Below, piece by piece: positions 22,701-33,796 of a stretch of DNA of 64,000 nt. The notes under the pieces were generated by a model. It was not told the origin of the DNA and did no database searches. It worked only from the letters and a program-made list of their open reading frames with translations. The stretch is from Trifolium pratense (lineage: Eukaryota > Streptophyta > Magnoliopsida > Fabales > Fabaceae), in NCBI RefSeq assembly GCF_020283565.1, contig NC_060059.1, forward strand, positions 28,965,838 through 29,029,837, written 5' to 3'. Each line of letters opens with the position of its first letter. Position 1 is the first letter of the stretch. A program made the position numbers and the translations under genes.

Positions 22701-22879
22701 TATAAAATAAATAAGGACAATATAATTACATATTTATTTTTCATATTAACGTTTTATTTTTCCCATGTCTCCCATAGAAGCATTGACATATAGAACTAAC
22801 ACACTTCGGAACCGCCGGAGGGATACACAGATTTTCTGGACAATCCGTATCTGATGTGCACCGGGTGTCTGCAAAGTCA

Positions 22880-22910
<31 letters not shown>

Positions 22911-22997
22911 CAAATTTTAGCAAAATGAAATAAAATGTTGTGTAAAAGTAAAAGAGTATTTACAGAATTACTTACATCCGTTAGTTACCACAAAAAA

Positions 22998-25900
22998 TGT
23001 TGTAAAAAATTGGACCTAATCACAATAATAAACCACGTATATTTATATAAGTAATTAATCAAATAATGAATAACATAAAAATAAGAATAAACATTGTAGA
23101 AACTTATCTTTATTGATTTCGTCAACCACCAGCCATGAACTTTCAAAACCATGAATGATCTGCAAAATAGTGAACCATCGAACAATACCTGAGGCGTGCT
23201 GATCGCACTGTCCTTAAGGATTTATCCGCCTCATAAGCGCAAATCCCCCAGGATTCAACAGGTCCTTCCCGGATATGAATCATATCCGAGGTGACAGAAC
23301 TAGCAAGACATTATTGACACCGGTTATGTAATCTAGGAAGATAACTCAATTATATGTGAAAAAGAAGAAGTTTTCTTAAGAGTATTTCTCTAATCACTTA
23401 TATTTTACTCACATCTCATTCTCATAATTTATCCTCTCACGTACCACCATCATCTTATGTTATTTTACCTAATATACTCATGTTCTAATTAATAGTACCA
23501 AGCATAACTTCCAATCCTAGTAATTAGGATTAAAAACCAAGTAAATAGGAATTAAGACAAAAACGTGTACTATATGACTTGGTAAAAAATTAATTAATTT
23601 AATCATTATACAATAATTAACTTTAAAATAAATTTATTCTATAAAATATCCAACAATCCCCCACAATTTATTTTAAAGTTTAGAAGAATACTCAAAATCA
23701 TTTCCTGGATTAACATCATTGATGTAATGCATCAAACTGGTGTAGCAAGCTATATGAACCAGTGTTAGACTGATAGTACTTAACACACAGTAACATTGGT
23801 GTAGCAAGCTATATGAACCAATGAAACTTAGCGTATGTTAGCGGTCTATCAATCGCATTACACCCCACATTTCTTGCTGTTGTCGCTGTGGTGCGCGAAT
23901 AGGCCGTGCGCGTGCCTGGATTCTTTCATGAGTGCTCTAGAGATTTCGCCAAAATCTCATACAAGCGGCCCCACTTGACACTCACATAGGTGATTTCATC
24001 AAGTGTATGCTGCAAATCATACACCACCCATAAGGGATATGAAATTCATTAAAAACTTTATTGTTTACCCTCTCAATAATGCAGTGTCTAGCACTTTCTC
24101 ACTCACACCATAAGAAAAGGACTAAGACAAAAATTAATTGATTAATTTTTGGTGCTAGCAGATCTAACAAGTAACTTGTTCTTACCCATATGAACCTTAT
24201 TCATGGGATCTCCAATCACAAAGGTTGGGTTCCTATCACTTGTTGATTTCAAATGGCTAAAGTCCAATTCCTCTCGATGTGTCACAAAATTATTTCTTCC
24301 CAGGGGCTTTTCAAGTACGTACTTTACACAAGTGATGAAGACATAATTTTCTTTCATCAAGTAATATTGACTAAGACGTCTCTAAGTCAATTAATCTCAT
24401 ATTTTATCGAAGTCTATAATAATAAACTTGTTCTTCACAATAAATTCACTTATCGATTTTATTCTCATCGGCTCTTATATCCGATTAACATCATTGTATT
24501 ATTTTAATACAATGGCTCATCACTTTCTCATATGTTATCAAACTGACTTTCATCATATATAATTCACCAGGTCTACTTGAAAGACTATCAAGCGACATCA
24601 CCCACACATTTGGTAATATAGGTGAATTTTTTTTTATTTAGGTCTACTTGAATGATTCAAGTGACAGTGTCCCCACAATAAGGACAATTTATAATTCCGC
24701 ACACTGAGATATATTTTCTCATAAACAAATTTCACTAAACATCATTGTATTATTTTAATACAATGGATAATTCACAATATATTAAACATCATTGTATTAT
24801 TTCAATACAATGGATAATTCACAATATACCATATTATAATTAATGGTTTCTCAAAATATTTAATGAATCACAATCATGTTCAGGTCTACTTAGAATATTT
24901 CTAAGCGGCAACATCTCTATCACAATGTATGTGTCACCAAAATTTTCTCAATTTTATTGTCGATAATATAATAATTAAGTAATAAGAATTTTCCACAATA
25001 AAAAAATGTCTCAATCCATGACACACCAAAATAAATTCTCACAATATTATGCATACACATAAAATATGCCCCCACAAATTATAAAATATATTTATTCAGA
25101 TTTTCTCATATGGAAATTACTATTCAAACCATAGTATAGTATTTATACGGTACTATAGAAACATAATCATAATCTCAGTAATATAATAAGTCATATCAAC
25201 AATCAAAGAAAATTAATCCACAAAATTAGAACAAAATATATCTTCAAATTTCACATATGTTATCACATATAAACACAAATTTCAATTTCAACTCACGGCT
25301 TAGTTTCATAATCTCAGTAATATGAACAACTCATTTCAAAGACCAGAAAATAGAAACTAATAAATCTCTATCTTAGCATAAGAATTAATTTCACAGCACA
25401 ATAAACAATATACTGATCCAAGTAAAATAAAACTGGTTTTGAAGTTATACCGAAAGAAACAAAGCATTTGGACATGTACAAATTCCAATTTAGAATTGAG
25501 TGTATAATTTCAAAACTATCATATCATTCATTCACATGGATGTATATATACGGACAATCATATATAACTCTCTAAAACATTGTGAAAACATTAAGCTTGA
25601 TTAACTAATGATACTTACTTGGCTTTTCCAGCGGTCATACATATCGGGTTTGCACATATCATCAGCGCGTTTCTTCCGCTCATTAATCGGGATTCCAACT
25701 CACCGAGAGTAAATTTTGCGCTGGACGAAGTATATAAGGTATAGCTTTCGTTGACTTATTCACCATTTCTCAGTACACATCAATTTCTCTATAGTTTTCA
25801 GATTGAGATAACAAGATAAATCCTGCCAAAGGGCATTATATATAAATCCTTAAGATTGTTGTAAAAAATTGGACCTAATCACAATAATAAACCACGTATA

Positions 25901-26514
25901 TTTATATAAGTAATTAATCAAATAATGAATAACATAAAAATAAGAATAAACATTGTAGAAACTTATCTTTATTGATTTCGTCAACCACCAGCCATGAACT
26001 TTCAAAACCATGAATGATCTGCAAAATAGTGAACCATCGAACAATACCTGAGGCGTGCTGATCGCACTGTCCTTAAGGATTTATCCGCCTCATAAGCGCA
26101 AATCCCCCAGGATTCAACAGGTCCTTCCCGGATATGAATCATATCCGAGGTGACAGAACTAGCAAGACATTATTGACACCGGTTATGTAATCTAGGAAGA
26201 TAACTCAATTATATGTGAAAAAGAAGAAGTTTTCTTAAGAGTATTTCTCTAATCACTTATATTTTACTCACATCTCATTCTCATAATTTATCCTCTCACG
26301 TACCACCATCATCTTATGTTATTTTACCTAATATACTCATGTTCTAATTAATAGTACCAAGCATAACTTCCAATCCTAGTAATTAGGATTAAAAACCAAG
26401 TAAATAGGAATTAAGACAAAAACGTGTATTATATGACTTGGTAAAAAATTAATTAATTTAATCATTATACAATAATTAACTTTAAAATAAATTTATTCTA
26501 TAAAATATCCAACA
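22998..26514 (-). mobile_element. Non-autonomous LTR retrotransposon (3.5 kb) inserted in NCR gene 1
   Basis: Direct LTRs of 658 bp at 22998-23655 and 25857-26514 run TG...CA and appear to differ at one base (GTGTACTATA versus GTGTATTATA). The 5-bp target duplication is AAAAA (22993-22997 and 26515-26519). On the minus strand a polypurine tract GTGGGGGAT directly precedes the LTR beginning TGTTGGATATTTTATAG, so the element is oriented minus, with its 5' LTR at 25857-26514. The 2.2-kb interior has no gag or pol motifs or long frame, so it depends on another element. No standard tRNA-Met primer site was seen. The interior holds an array of small hairpins at 23712-24905. Confidence 0.9.
23712..24905. 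repeat. Array of repeated hairpins inside the LTR element
   Basis: Three families are visible. A: 23736-23763 and 23794-23823 share the loop GTAGCAAGCTATATGA, with stems ACTGGT/ACCAGT and ATTGGT/ACCAAT. B: 24576-24592, 24647-24661 and 24889-24905 are each preceded by GGTCTA and followed by a purine-rich GCGACA- or GCGGCA-like motif, with stems CTTGA/TCAAG, CTTGAA/TTCAAG and CTTAGAA/TTCTAAG. C: 24492-24514, 24743-24765 and 24790-24812 have stems CATTGTATTA/TAATACAATG. Two single hairpins (23940-23958 and 23972-24005) lie between. Stems in A and B differ in sequence but keep pairing. Confidence 0.7.
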
Positions 26515-26598
26515 AAAAATAGTAAAAGAATAATTAATAGAGTGAAAATTTGAGCCATATTTTTTGACTTTAAATGTAATAAACCAAAACTATTTTAG

Positions 26599-26615
26599 AC
26601 AATTTATAAGTATAG
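26599..26615 (-). promoter_or_regulatory. TATA region of NCR gene 1
   Basis: On the minus strand ACTTATAAATTGT lies about 45 bp before the ATG at 26558. The same block precedes all six NCR genes in the window. Confidence 0.6.
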
Positions 26616-26955
26616 ATTTCTTGCTTCGTGAACTTAAAAAGTAAAGAGTTTTTAACATTTGAGAGTAGCAAGAAACAAATAATAAATTGGAATAATTGTT
26701 AATTGTCTCTATAAGACAGAGTAATGTGTTGTGTTTAACTCTTAGTTCCACCGATTGATTCACATCTTTTTTTTTTTTTTTAAGCAAATTCGATTGGCCA
26801 GTTGTATTTCAATTAAAATAATGCTCATAAGAAACAAATAATAAATTGGAATTTTTGACATATGGTAGAGGTAATGGGAGAGTTTTTTTTTTTCTTTTCT
26901 GAACGGCAGGTAATGGGAGATATATTAATTAGTTCAGAGTATAAAGAGTGCTAAT

Positions 26956-27531
26956 TAGGGTTGGGAATAGGTCAAGCCATACTTTGATAGGCCTGAGCCT
27001 GATCTTAGATTTTTCTTCAAGTCTAAGTCTGGCCTACGGCCTATCAAATGCAATTTTTTTTTGCTTGGCTTGAGTCTGTTTAAAGTCTGATCTGACATTA
27101 TAGCCTGTTTAAAAGTCCGTATTACATAAATACCTTTATATAGTCTTTTTAAATAGGGTAAACAGACCTTAAAACCTATTTCTCATATAAATTTTTATAA
27201 TTTCTACAACACTAAGAAAAAGCTAATAAAGTGATTAGCACAAGAATAAAAAGCTAATAAAATAACAAATACGATTACGACAAAGTTTATTAAGTATGCT
27301 ATAATACAATTATTATATAAATAATAATATTATATAAATAATAATTATTAAATATAAACAGTCCGACCTACCAGGCTATGTAGGCTTTTTTAAAAGCATG
27401 AGCCTGACCTATTTATGTAAATAGGCTCTTTTCAAAGCCTGAGCCTAACATTTTTAATAAACAGGTCAGACCATGCTTAAACAGGCCAGACCGAAGGCGC
27501 CTGTAGGCCGCCTGACCTATTCCCAACCTTA
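26956..27531. mobile_element. hAT-type MITE
   Basis: Terminal inverted repeats TAGGGTTGGGAATAGGTCA and its complement at the right end bound a 576-bp element. The 8-bp flanks are GTGCTAAT (26948-26955) and GTGGTAAT (27532-27539), seven of eight matching. The interior contains repeated GGCCTGAGCCTG-like motifs and no coding frame. Confidence 0.8.
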
Positions 27532-28167
27532 GTGGTAATGCACTTTCTTGCTAAGATATCGAAATGAATTGGAATAAGGTGTCATTCGCGCAAAGCTTCT
27601 AATTTTCTTGGTAAAGAAATACAATAATTTTTAGAAGAAAAATGGTGTCACGCACTTATCCTTATTAAGTGTTTTTATTAATTTCATGCAAGAATAACGT
27701 TGTTAACACACCAAATAAGTGTTTAAAGAATAAAGTAAAACTCTACAATGGTAGATAAACAGTGTAGTAACATAGTGATGTCATTTTATAGAGTTGTGAA
27801 ATTTCAAAATGATTTTACGCCGCAACAACTGTATTGTGTATCGCAAAAACCACAATGACGACAATCGCAACAACCGCAATCATTACCGCATCCGTGACTG
27901 TAACCGCAATTTAAAACTTACTGTAAAAGACAAAGTGACCATGATAGAAGGATAAAGAAAAAATATTGAATATTATAGACCGACTTGGATCAGATAAGCG
28001 AAGAGTAATTTTTATGCAGATAAACCAAGAGTATAGAAGTGAATAATTATTAATTCGTATAGAAGTGAATTGATAAGCCAAGAGTATAGAAGTGAATTAT
28101 TAATTCGTATAGAAGTGAATTGATAAGCCAAAAGTAGTTTTTATGCAGATAATTATAGAAGTGAATC
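27532..28167. other. Non-coding, with a short tandem repeat
   Basis: 28020-28165 contains repeated TATAGAAGTGAAT and GATAAGCCAA motifs in an imperfect tandem array with a unit of about 48 bp. A patch near 27612-27650 matches 51167-51200, so both belong to the same duplicated block. Confidence 0.6.
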
Positions 28168-29328
28168 TGTTGAAATATGATGCACATTTCTAGATATTTC
28201 TAGAATACATTAGTAGTTTATAGAATAACTTAGCATTGGTGCACATGCTAGAATTTTCTAGAACTAGAACACTTTAGAAGTTGATCATAGAATAGATCAA
28301 TACCATATATGTATTAAGAAAATGTCATGAAAATTCTAGAATGTAGTATCTAGAATATACCACTCATACCTATAAATAGGTAAACTATGTACAATTGTAT
28401 TGAAGCCTTTGGAATCCAATATCAATAACATTAAGACTTAAATATACTACTCTCCTCCTACAATAAGTTGACTACTACTGTGTTACATCTTGTTCCAATA
28501 TTAGCTTTCACACTACTTGTTACTATCTTCCAACTATCAACTAAAATCTTCTACTCTATGAAACTATTTCCTAACTATCACTACTACCTCAACTACTAAC
28601 AGTGGTATCAGAGCTGCGTTCGGTCATTTACTGGGCGTAGCAAACTATTTTTTCTTGCCACCAACTATTTGTTTAAACTAGAAAACAGGATCTATGACTC
28701 AAACACAAAAGGAGTACAGGTAGCCACACGGCTCGACTCTGTTTGAGTTCAAACCCAAAACTAAAAATGAGATAGAGGAGTTCAAGTAGCCTAACAGCTC
28801 GACCCTCTTAAGTTCATGTCCAACTAATGTCAATCCTTTGGCAAATAAAGCTCGAGTTCAGATAGAGCACAAGCACAGATGATAAATACAAATGGAGACT
28901 TGTTGCCTCTGAGGCTCAACTTGAGTACAAAGCCGGGAAGACAAATGCAACCACTAAAGCAAGAATGAGTCCCTGTCCAAATTCTACTACAAGTGTGACA
29001 AGGAGACTCAAGCAATTTAGAAGCAACAAGAGTGGTCCTTGTTAAATGTCTTAACAAGACAAACAAGGAAGATCACAAGCGCAACTAAGGAGCAAGAATA
29101 TTGGTGCTCGTCAAAAGTCTTTAACAAGACTAACAAAGAGTTGTGGCAAGAGGTGTGACAAAATTGAATCATGAAGGAGGTAAGAGAAGATAATTTAATA
29201 AATTCAAATTTGAGCAACTACAAACTATGCATGGAGTTTCCGAAATATGCATCAAGGAGGAGTGTTGAAATATGATGCACATTTCTAGATATTTCTAGAA
29301 TACATTAGTAGTTTATAGAATAACTTAG
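28168..29328 (+). mobile_element. Short non-autonomous copia-like LTR element, 3' LTR truncated
   Basis: The 5' LTR is 28168-28601 (434 bp, TGTTGAAATATG...CTAACA). It is followed by the initiator tRNA-Met primer site TGGTATCAGAGC at 28603-28614. A 660-bp interior ends in the polypurine tract AAGGAGGAG, and the 3' LTR starts at 29263 and is cut off after 66 bp at 29328. The interior has two related patches (CAGGTAGCCACACGGCTCGA and CAAGTAGCCTAACAGCTCGA) and repeated lysine-codon-rich stretches, but no recognisable gag, protease or RT. The missing 3' LTR means no target duplication can be checked. Confidence 0.85.
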
Positions 29329-29515
29329 TCATAAAAAGAATTCATGTTGTAATGTTGTTGTTTTATTATAAATCTTATAGTATTATTTTGAATGAAGGTA
29401 ACAAAGGTTGTATAATACAATAATTTATTTTTGAGATTGTCAAAGAAATTAAAACATTAGAATATAAATCAAATTAATTGTATGCGAGATATTATAACGT
29501 ACAAATAAATTATTC

Positions 29516-29620
29516 ATGAGCTTAGCTCAGTTGGTAGGAATATTACATATATTATATGGGAACCGGGGTTTGAACTCCAATCAATCCACTTATTCACCTT
29601 TAAGGTGGAATTTCAAGACA
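29516..29620 (+). mobile_element. tRNA-derived SINE
   Basis: A-box-like TTAGCTCAGTTGGTAGGAA and B-box-like GGGGTTTGAACTCC are spaced as in plant tRNA-derived SINEs, followed by CCACTTATTCACCTTTAAGG. The B box has decayed from GGTTCGAACCC. It lies in the 3' flank of NCR gene 2. Confidence 0.6.
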
Positions 29621-29692
29621 ATAAACTAGTAGACCAAAAACCATTATATGATTATTAATACAATATAATTATATAAATATTTTTCAGATTAC

Positions 29693-29987
29693 TCAAGTGG
29701 AATCCAAAAGTGGTGTGCACTGACAAAGCAAATTTTTGCAAATGGCAATCATAGGAAAGATACACATAGTCGTTGGACAATCGCCGGGTCTTTTGCATTC
29801 ATCTGGGAATTGAAACAATAATAAAGAAATGTTACCAAAGAAAATGAATTTTTTATTTTTTTTTGAAGCATGAAAATGAAATGTTTTGTAAAACATAAGA
29901 GGTAAATAATGTCAAGAATTACTTACGTCCATTGGTTACCACAAGAAAAAGAGAAAGAATAATTAATATAGTAAAAATATTAGCCAT
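29693..29987 (-). CDS. NCR peptide gene 2 (intact, two exons)
   Basis: Exon 1 29987-29927 (61 nt) and exon 2 29802-29693, with a GTAAGT donor and an ATTCCCAG acceptor, encode 56 aa. Signal peptide MANIFTILIILSLFLVVTNG; the mature part begins HECKRPGDC and shows C-x5-C-x4-C-x7-C-x4-C-x1-C, ending CTPLLDST. It matches the NCR family of IRLC legumes: small secreted peptides made in infected nodule cells that are delivered to symbiosomes and steer bacteroid differentiation. Assignment to nodule expression is inferred from the family. The TATA block 44 bp upstream is shared with the other copies. A close relative is NCR gene 4 (52937), which shares MCIFPMIAICKN and CTPLLDS. Confidence 0.85.
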
Positions 29988-30028
29988 ATTTTTTCTACTT
30001 TGCATCTAATAAATGAAAACATGTTTAA

Positions 30029-30044
30029 ACAATTTATAAGTATA
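30029..30044 (-). promoter_or_regulatory. TATA region of NCR gene 2
   Basis: ACTTATAAATTGTTT on the minus strand, about 45 bp upstream of the ATG at 29987. Confidence 0.6.
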
Positions 30045-30399
30045 ATTTTTTTGCTTGTTAACTTCAAGTAAAGAGTTTTTAAATAATTTTGTTGCTTATT
30101 GAAAAAAAAAACTACAGAGTTTTTAAAAGTTAGGATTTTTTTAAAAAAAAAACCATTACTAAATTAATTAGAGTTATTGTTAATTGTTTCTAAGATAGAT
30201 TAATGTGTTGTTTTTGACCTTTAACTCACTCGATTGATGACTTCCTCTTTTTTTAAACAAACTCGATTGACCATTAACCTTTAGTAAATATCTCAATTAA
30301 AATTCTTGATAATCTTCAAAGTTTTATTAGATTTTTTTATTTATTTTATATTAGCTTTTGAATTTTGATGACAGACAAGGGAAATGTTCAAATTATATT

Positions 30400-30528
30400 A
30401 TATATATATATATAAATCCTAGATAGTTGTGAAATTGTCTATCTAAACCCTAATCCACAAACCAATGAAAACCTTTTATTTAGCTACATTATCCACTTAC
30501 ATCCATTTAATGTGTGGTACTATTTATA

Positions 30529-30600
<72 letters not shown>

Positions 30601-31283
30601 GTTGTTGTTGTTGTTGTTGTTGTTTTGAGTTATTATTCATTTTAAATTTTTTTGTTCATTTTATTATTTTGTGTATTTTTATTTTTTTTATAAAAAAATA
30701 ATGTTTTTGCTAATAATCTTTTGTCCAATCTTTGTAAATATAAGGAGTTGGTCGATTGTCAGGACTACTTTCTAATGTTAGTAAAAAAAATAGATAAAAT
30801 AAAATTTACTAATGGTTGTTATGCCCTGTGTGATTTTTTTCATATTCGATATTTGAGTATGAGTTAAGTTGGTTTATCTTTGCTCCAATAAGTTTCAAAT
30901 TAATATAAATGTCAAATTCGATAATACAGTAGTTTTTTTGTAAGAGATAATGAAGTAGTTTATCCAACTCAGAATCCTTCAATGAGATTTATAATATAAA
31001 AAAGGGTAAATGATCATTTACCCCCCTGCAAAATAAGCAAATTTTCGTTTACCCCCCTATGCAGATTTTTTTTCTGTTTACCCCCCTGCAAAAAATAGAT
31101 TCCCTCATTTTGCCCCCTAGGTGTACAGCAGGACATGTGACTGTGCAAATCTGCTGACGTGGCTTGTACACATGGAAAAAATCATTTATATTTATTTTTT
31201 AAATTCCATGTCACATAATTTATTTTTTTAAAAAAAAATCCTACAAAAAAAAAACGAATTTTTTTTCCCAAAATTTAAAATAA
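30400..31283 (+). repeat. Tandem duplication, copy 1
   Basis: The block from TATATAAATCCTAGATAG to CAAAATTTAAAATAAAAT recurs at once as 31284-32190, with almost no differences outside the microsatellite. It contains an (ATT)n/(GTT)7 microsatellite (30519-30621) and the left part of a Mutator-type element, which is cut at the duplication border. Confidence 0.9.
30519..30599. repeat. (ATT)n microsatellite, copy 1
   Basis: About 27 ATT units followed by seven GTT units. Confidence 0.95.
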
Positions 31284-31411
31284 AATATATATATATAAAT
31301 CCTAGATAGTTGTGAAATTGTCTATCTAAACCCTAATCTACAAACCAATGAAAACCTTTTATTTAGCCACATTATCCACTTACATCCATTTAATGTGTGG
31401 TACTATTTATA

Positions 31412-31507
<96 letters not shown>

Positions 31508-32190
31508 GTTGTTGTTGTTGTTGTTGTTGTTTTGAGTTATTATTCATTTTAAATTTTTTTGTTCATTTTATTATTTTGTGTATTTTTATTTTTTTTATAA
31601 AAAAATAATGTTTTTGCTAATAATCTTTTGTCCAATCTTTGTAAATATAAGGAGTTGGTCGATTGTCAGGACTACTTTCTAATGTTAGTAAAAAAAATAG
31701 ATAAAATAAAATTTACTAATGGTTGTTATGCCCTGTGTGATTTTTTTCATATTCGATATTTGAGTATGAGTTAAGTTGGTTTATCTTTGCTCCAATAAGT
31801 TTCAAATTAATATAAATGTCAAATTCGATAATACAGTAGTTTTTTTGTAAGAGATAATGAAGTAGTTTATCCAACTCAGAATCCTTCAATGAGATTTATA
31901 ATATAAAAAAGGGTAAATGATCATTTACCCCCCTGCAAAATAAGCAAATTTTCGTTTACCCCCCTATGCAGATTTTTTTTCTGTTTATCCCCCTGCAAAA
32001 AATAGATTCCCTCATTTTGCCCCCTAGGTGTACAGCAGGACATGTGACTGTGCAAATCTGCTGACGTGGCTTGTACACGTGGAAAAAATCATTTATATTT
32101 ATTTTTTAAATTCCATGTCACATAATTTATTTTTTTAAAAAAAAATCCTACAAAAAAAAAACGAATTTTTTTTTCCCAAAATTTAAAATA
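31284..32190 (+). repeat. Tandem duplication, copy 2
   Basis: Second copy of 30400-31283. The main difference is the microsatellite length (31402-31506 here, about eight units longer). Sequence outside the repeat shows only a few substitutions, so the duplication is recent. Confidence 0.9.
31402..31506. repeat. (ATT)n microsatellite, copy 2
   Basis: Expanded copy of the array at 30519. Confidence 0.95.
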
Positions 32191-33102
32191 AAATTTCCTA
32201 CAAATAATTTTTTTCCTACAAAATAAAAAAAAATAAAAGATTTCGTACAAAAATAACTTTTTTTGCATAAATAAAAAATTAAATTTTCTTATTTTGTCCC
32301 CAAAATAAAGAATTTAACGATTTATTTTCAAATATCTTTTAATTAAAAAAAATAGAATCTTTATTTTTGTCTGCGTAATTTAGTGCTGCAGATATAGTAC
32401 AAGCTAAGGTTGCTGCACAATTTAATATCACATAAGAATTGAAGCATAATTTTGCTTAATTTTTTTTGCTGCATAATTTAATATCACATATAATTTTGGT
32501 AGAAGAGGAAAACACAAATAAAACTTCTTCTTCTATTTTTTTTTTAATTCAAAGAGATTAACAAAAAAAATAAAGTTTTGTTTTTAAAAATTAAAGATTA
32601 TGTTTTTTTTTTTAATTTAAAGAGATTTGAAAATAAATCTTTAAAATATTTAATTTGGAAATAAACTTTATTTCGGAGTAAATCTTTATTTTGGGAGTAA
32701 AATAAGAAAATTTGTTTTTTTATTTTGGGAGGAATTTTTTTTTTTAAATTCGTTTGTAGGAAAACAAATATAATTTTTAAAATTTTGTAGGAAAAAAAAT
32801 TATTTGTAGGAATTTTTTTTTAATTTTGGGAAAAGAAAATTGGTTTTTTTATTTTGTAGGAAAAAAAATTTATTTTTTATAAAAAAAAATATCTGATGTG
32901 GAATTTTTTAAAAAAATATAAATGATTTTTTCCATGTGTACAAGTCACGTCAGCAGATTTGCACAGTCACATGTCCTGCTGTACAGCCAGGGGGCAAAAT
33001 GAGAGAATTTATTTTTTACAGGGGGGTAAACAGAAAAAAAATATGCACAGGGGGGTAAACGAAAATTTGCTTATTTTGCAGGGGGTAAATGATCATTTAC
33101 CC
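31911..33102. mobile_element. Mutator-type foldback element (1.2 kb)
   Basis: Ends begin GGGTAAATGATCATTTACCC and are inverted over about 200 bp, with weaker pairing further in. A 9-bp target duplication TATAAAAAA is at 31902-31910 and 33103-33111, the length expected of Mutator-like elements. The interior is A/T homopolymer-rich with no coding frame. The left part is also present at 31004-31283 in the tandem duplication, where the right half is missing. Confidence 0.85.
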
Positions 33103-33277
33103 TATAAAAAAAAACTTATGTTTCAACATCGATTGCTTTCCATGGTCAATGATATGTTGTCATTTCCATAGTTATTTTGAAGAATTGATTAAAGATATTG
33201 CTAATCAATGTTAATGAAGAAGATACCAAAGTAACTTCAAATGTCATGTATAAATAAGTTTTTTAAATGTATAAACA

Positions 33278-33469
33278 TCTATATATATTCCTAGTTAGTT
33301 GTGCAACCACTAATCTAACCACAGTGTATGAGTATGACCACAAACCGTTTTCATAGTGACTTGGCAATTTATGGATTATCAACTTATTTTGGTAGATGCA
33401 ATAGGATCCATTATAATCTTTTTGAAATGTATAAACACATCTTTAATATCTATCTTATATTTACATCAC

Positions 33470-33558
<89 letters not shown>

Positions 33559-33685
33559 TTGTTTTTGTTGATGTTATTATTATAATTTTCATAATACATA
33601 TTGTTTCAATTTATAAGAATGATTTTTCAACATTATAATATAAAATACTGCATAATACCCGTGCATCGCACGGGTGTGGGACTAG
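33278..33685 (+). mobile_element. Small non-autonomous Helitron
   Basis: Begins TCTATATATATTCCTAG after A and ends with the hairpin CCCGTGCATCGCACGGG, then TGTGGGA and CTAG, followed by T. TC at the 5' end, a hairpin about 7 bp before CTAG, and insertion between A and T are the Helitron signature. It contains an (ATT)n tract at 33471-33557. Its 5' end resembles the start of the tandem duplication at 30400 (CCTAGATAGTTGTG). Confidence 0.75.
33471..33557. repeat. (ATT)n microsatellite
   Basis: About 29 ATT units inside the Helitron. Confidence 0.95.
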
Positions 33686-33796
33686 TAAACTATTGGCCTA
33701 CGAGGTTCTGTGTTCAATATTGTACAACTTTTATGTTGTTTGAATCTCATTCATAATAATAATCTTGTTTTTAATGGTAAATATGATATATATACC

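Larger units (their letters stand above)
22741..26558 (-). pseudogene. NCR peptide gene 1, disrupted in exon 1 by an LTR retrotransposon
   Basis: Read on the minus strand, exon 1 starts at ATG 26558, runs 44 nt to 26515, is interrupted by the LTR element (22998-26514), and resumes for 22 nt at 22997-22976 before a GTAAGT donor. Subtracting the 5-bp target duplication gives 61 nt, exactly the exon 1 length of the other NCR genes here. Exon 2 is 22868-22741, after a TTGACTTTGCAG acceptor. The ancestral product would have had an NCR signal peptide (MAQIFTLLII...) and a mature part with C-x5-C-x4-C-x7-C-x4-C-x1-C ending in a basic GRHGKNKTLI tail. NCR peptides are secreted to symbiosomes in nodule cells. 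All six cysteine codons and both splice sites of this copy remain intact, so the loss looks recent. It cannot give a normal peptide unless the whole element were removed. Confidence 0.85.

Noticed and set aside
22869..22923. Leucine-rich N-terminus directly before the cysteine part of NCR gene 1
   Set aside because: It is translated intron (TTATTATTA repeat) upstream of the TTGACTTTGCAG acceptor; the true signal peptide is in exon 1.
30465..30701. Frames with long Tyr, Cys, Ile or Leu runs (also at 31348 and 33328)
   Set aside because: They come from ATT and GTT microsatellites and carry no independent coding signal.
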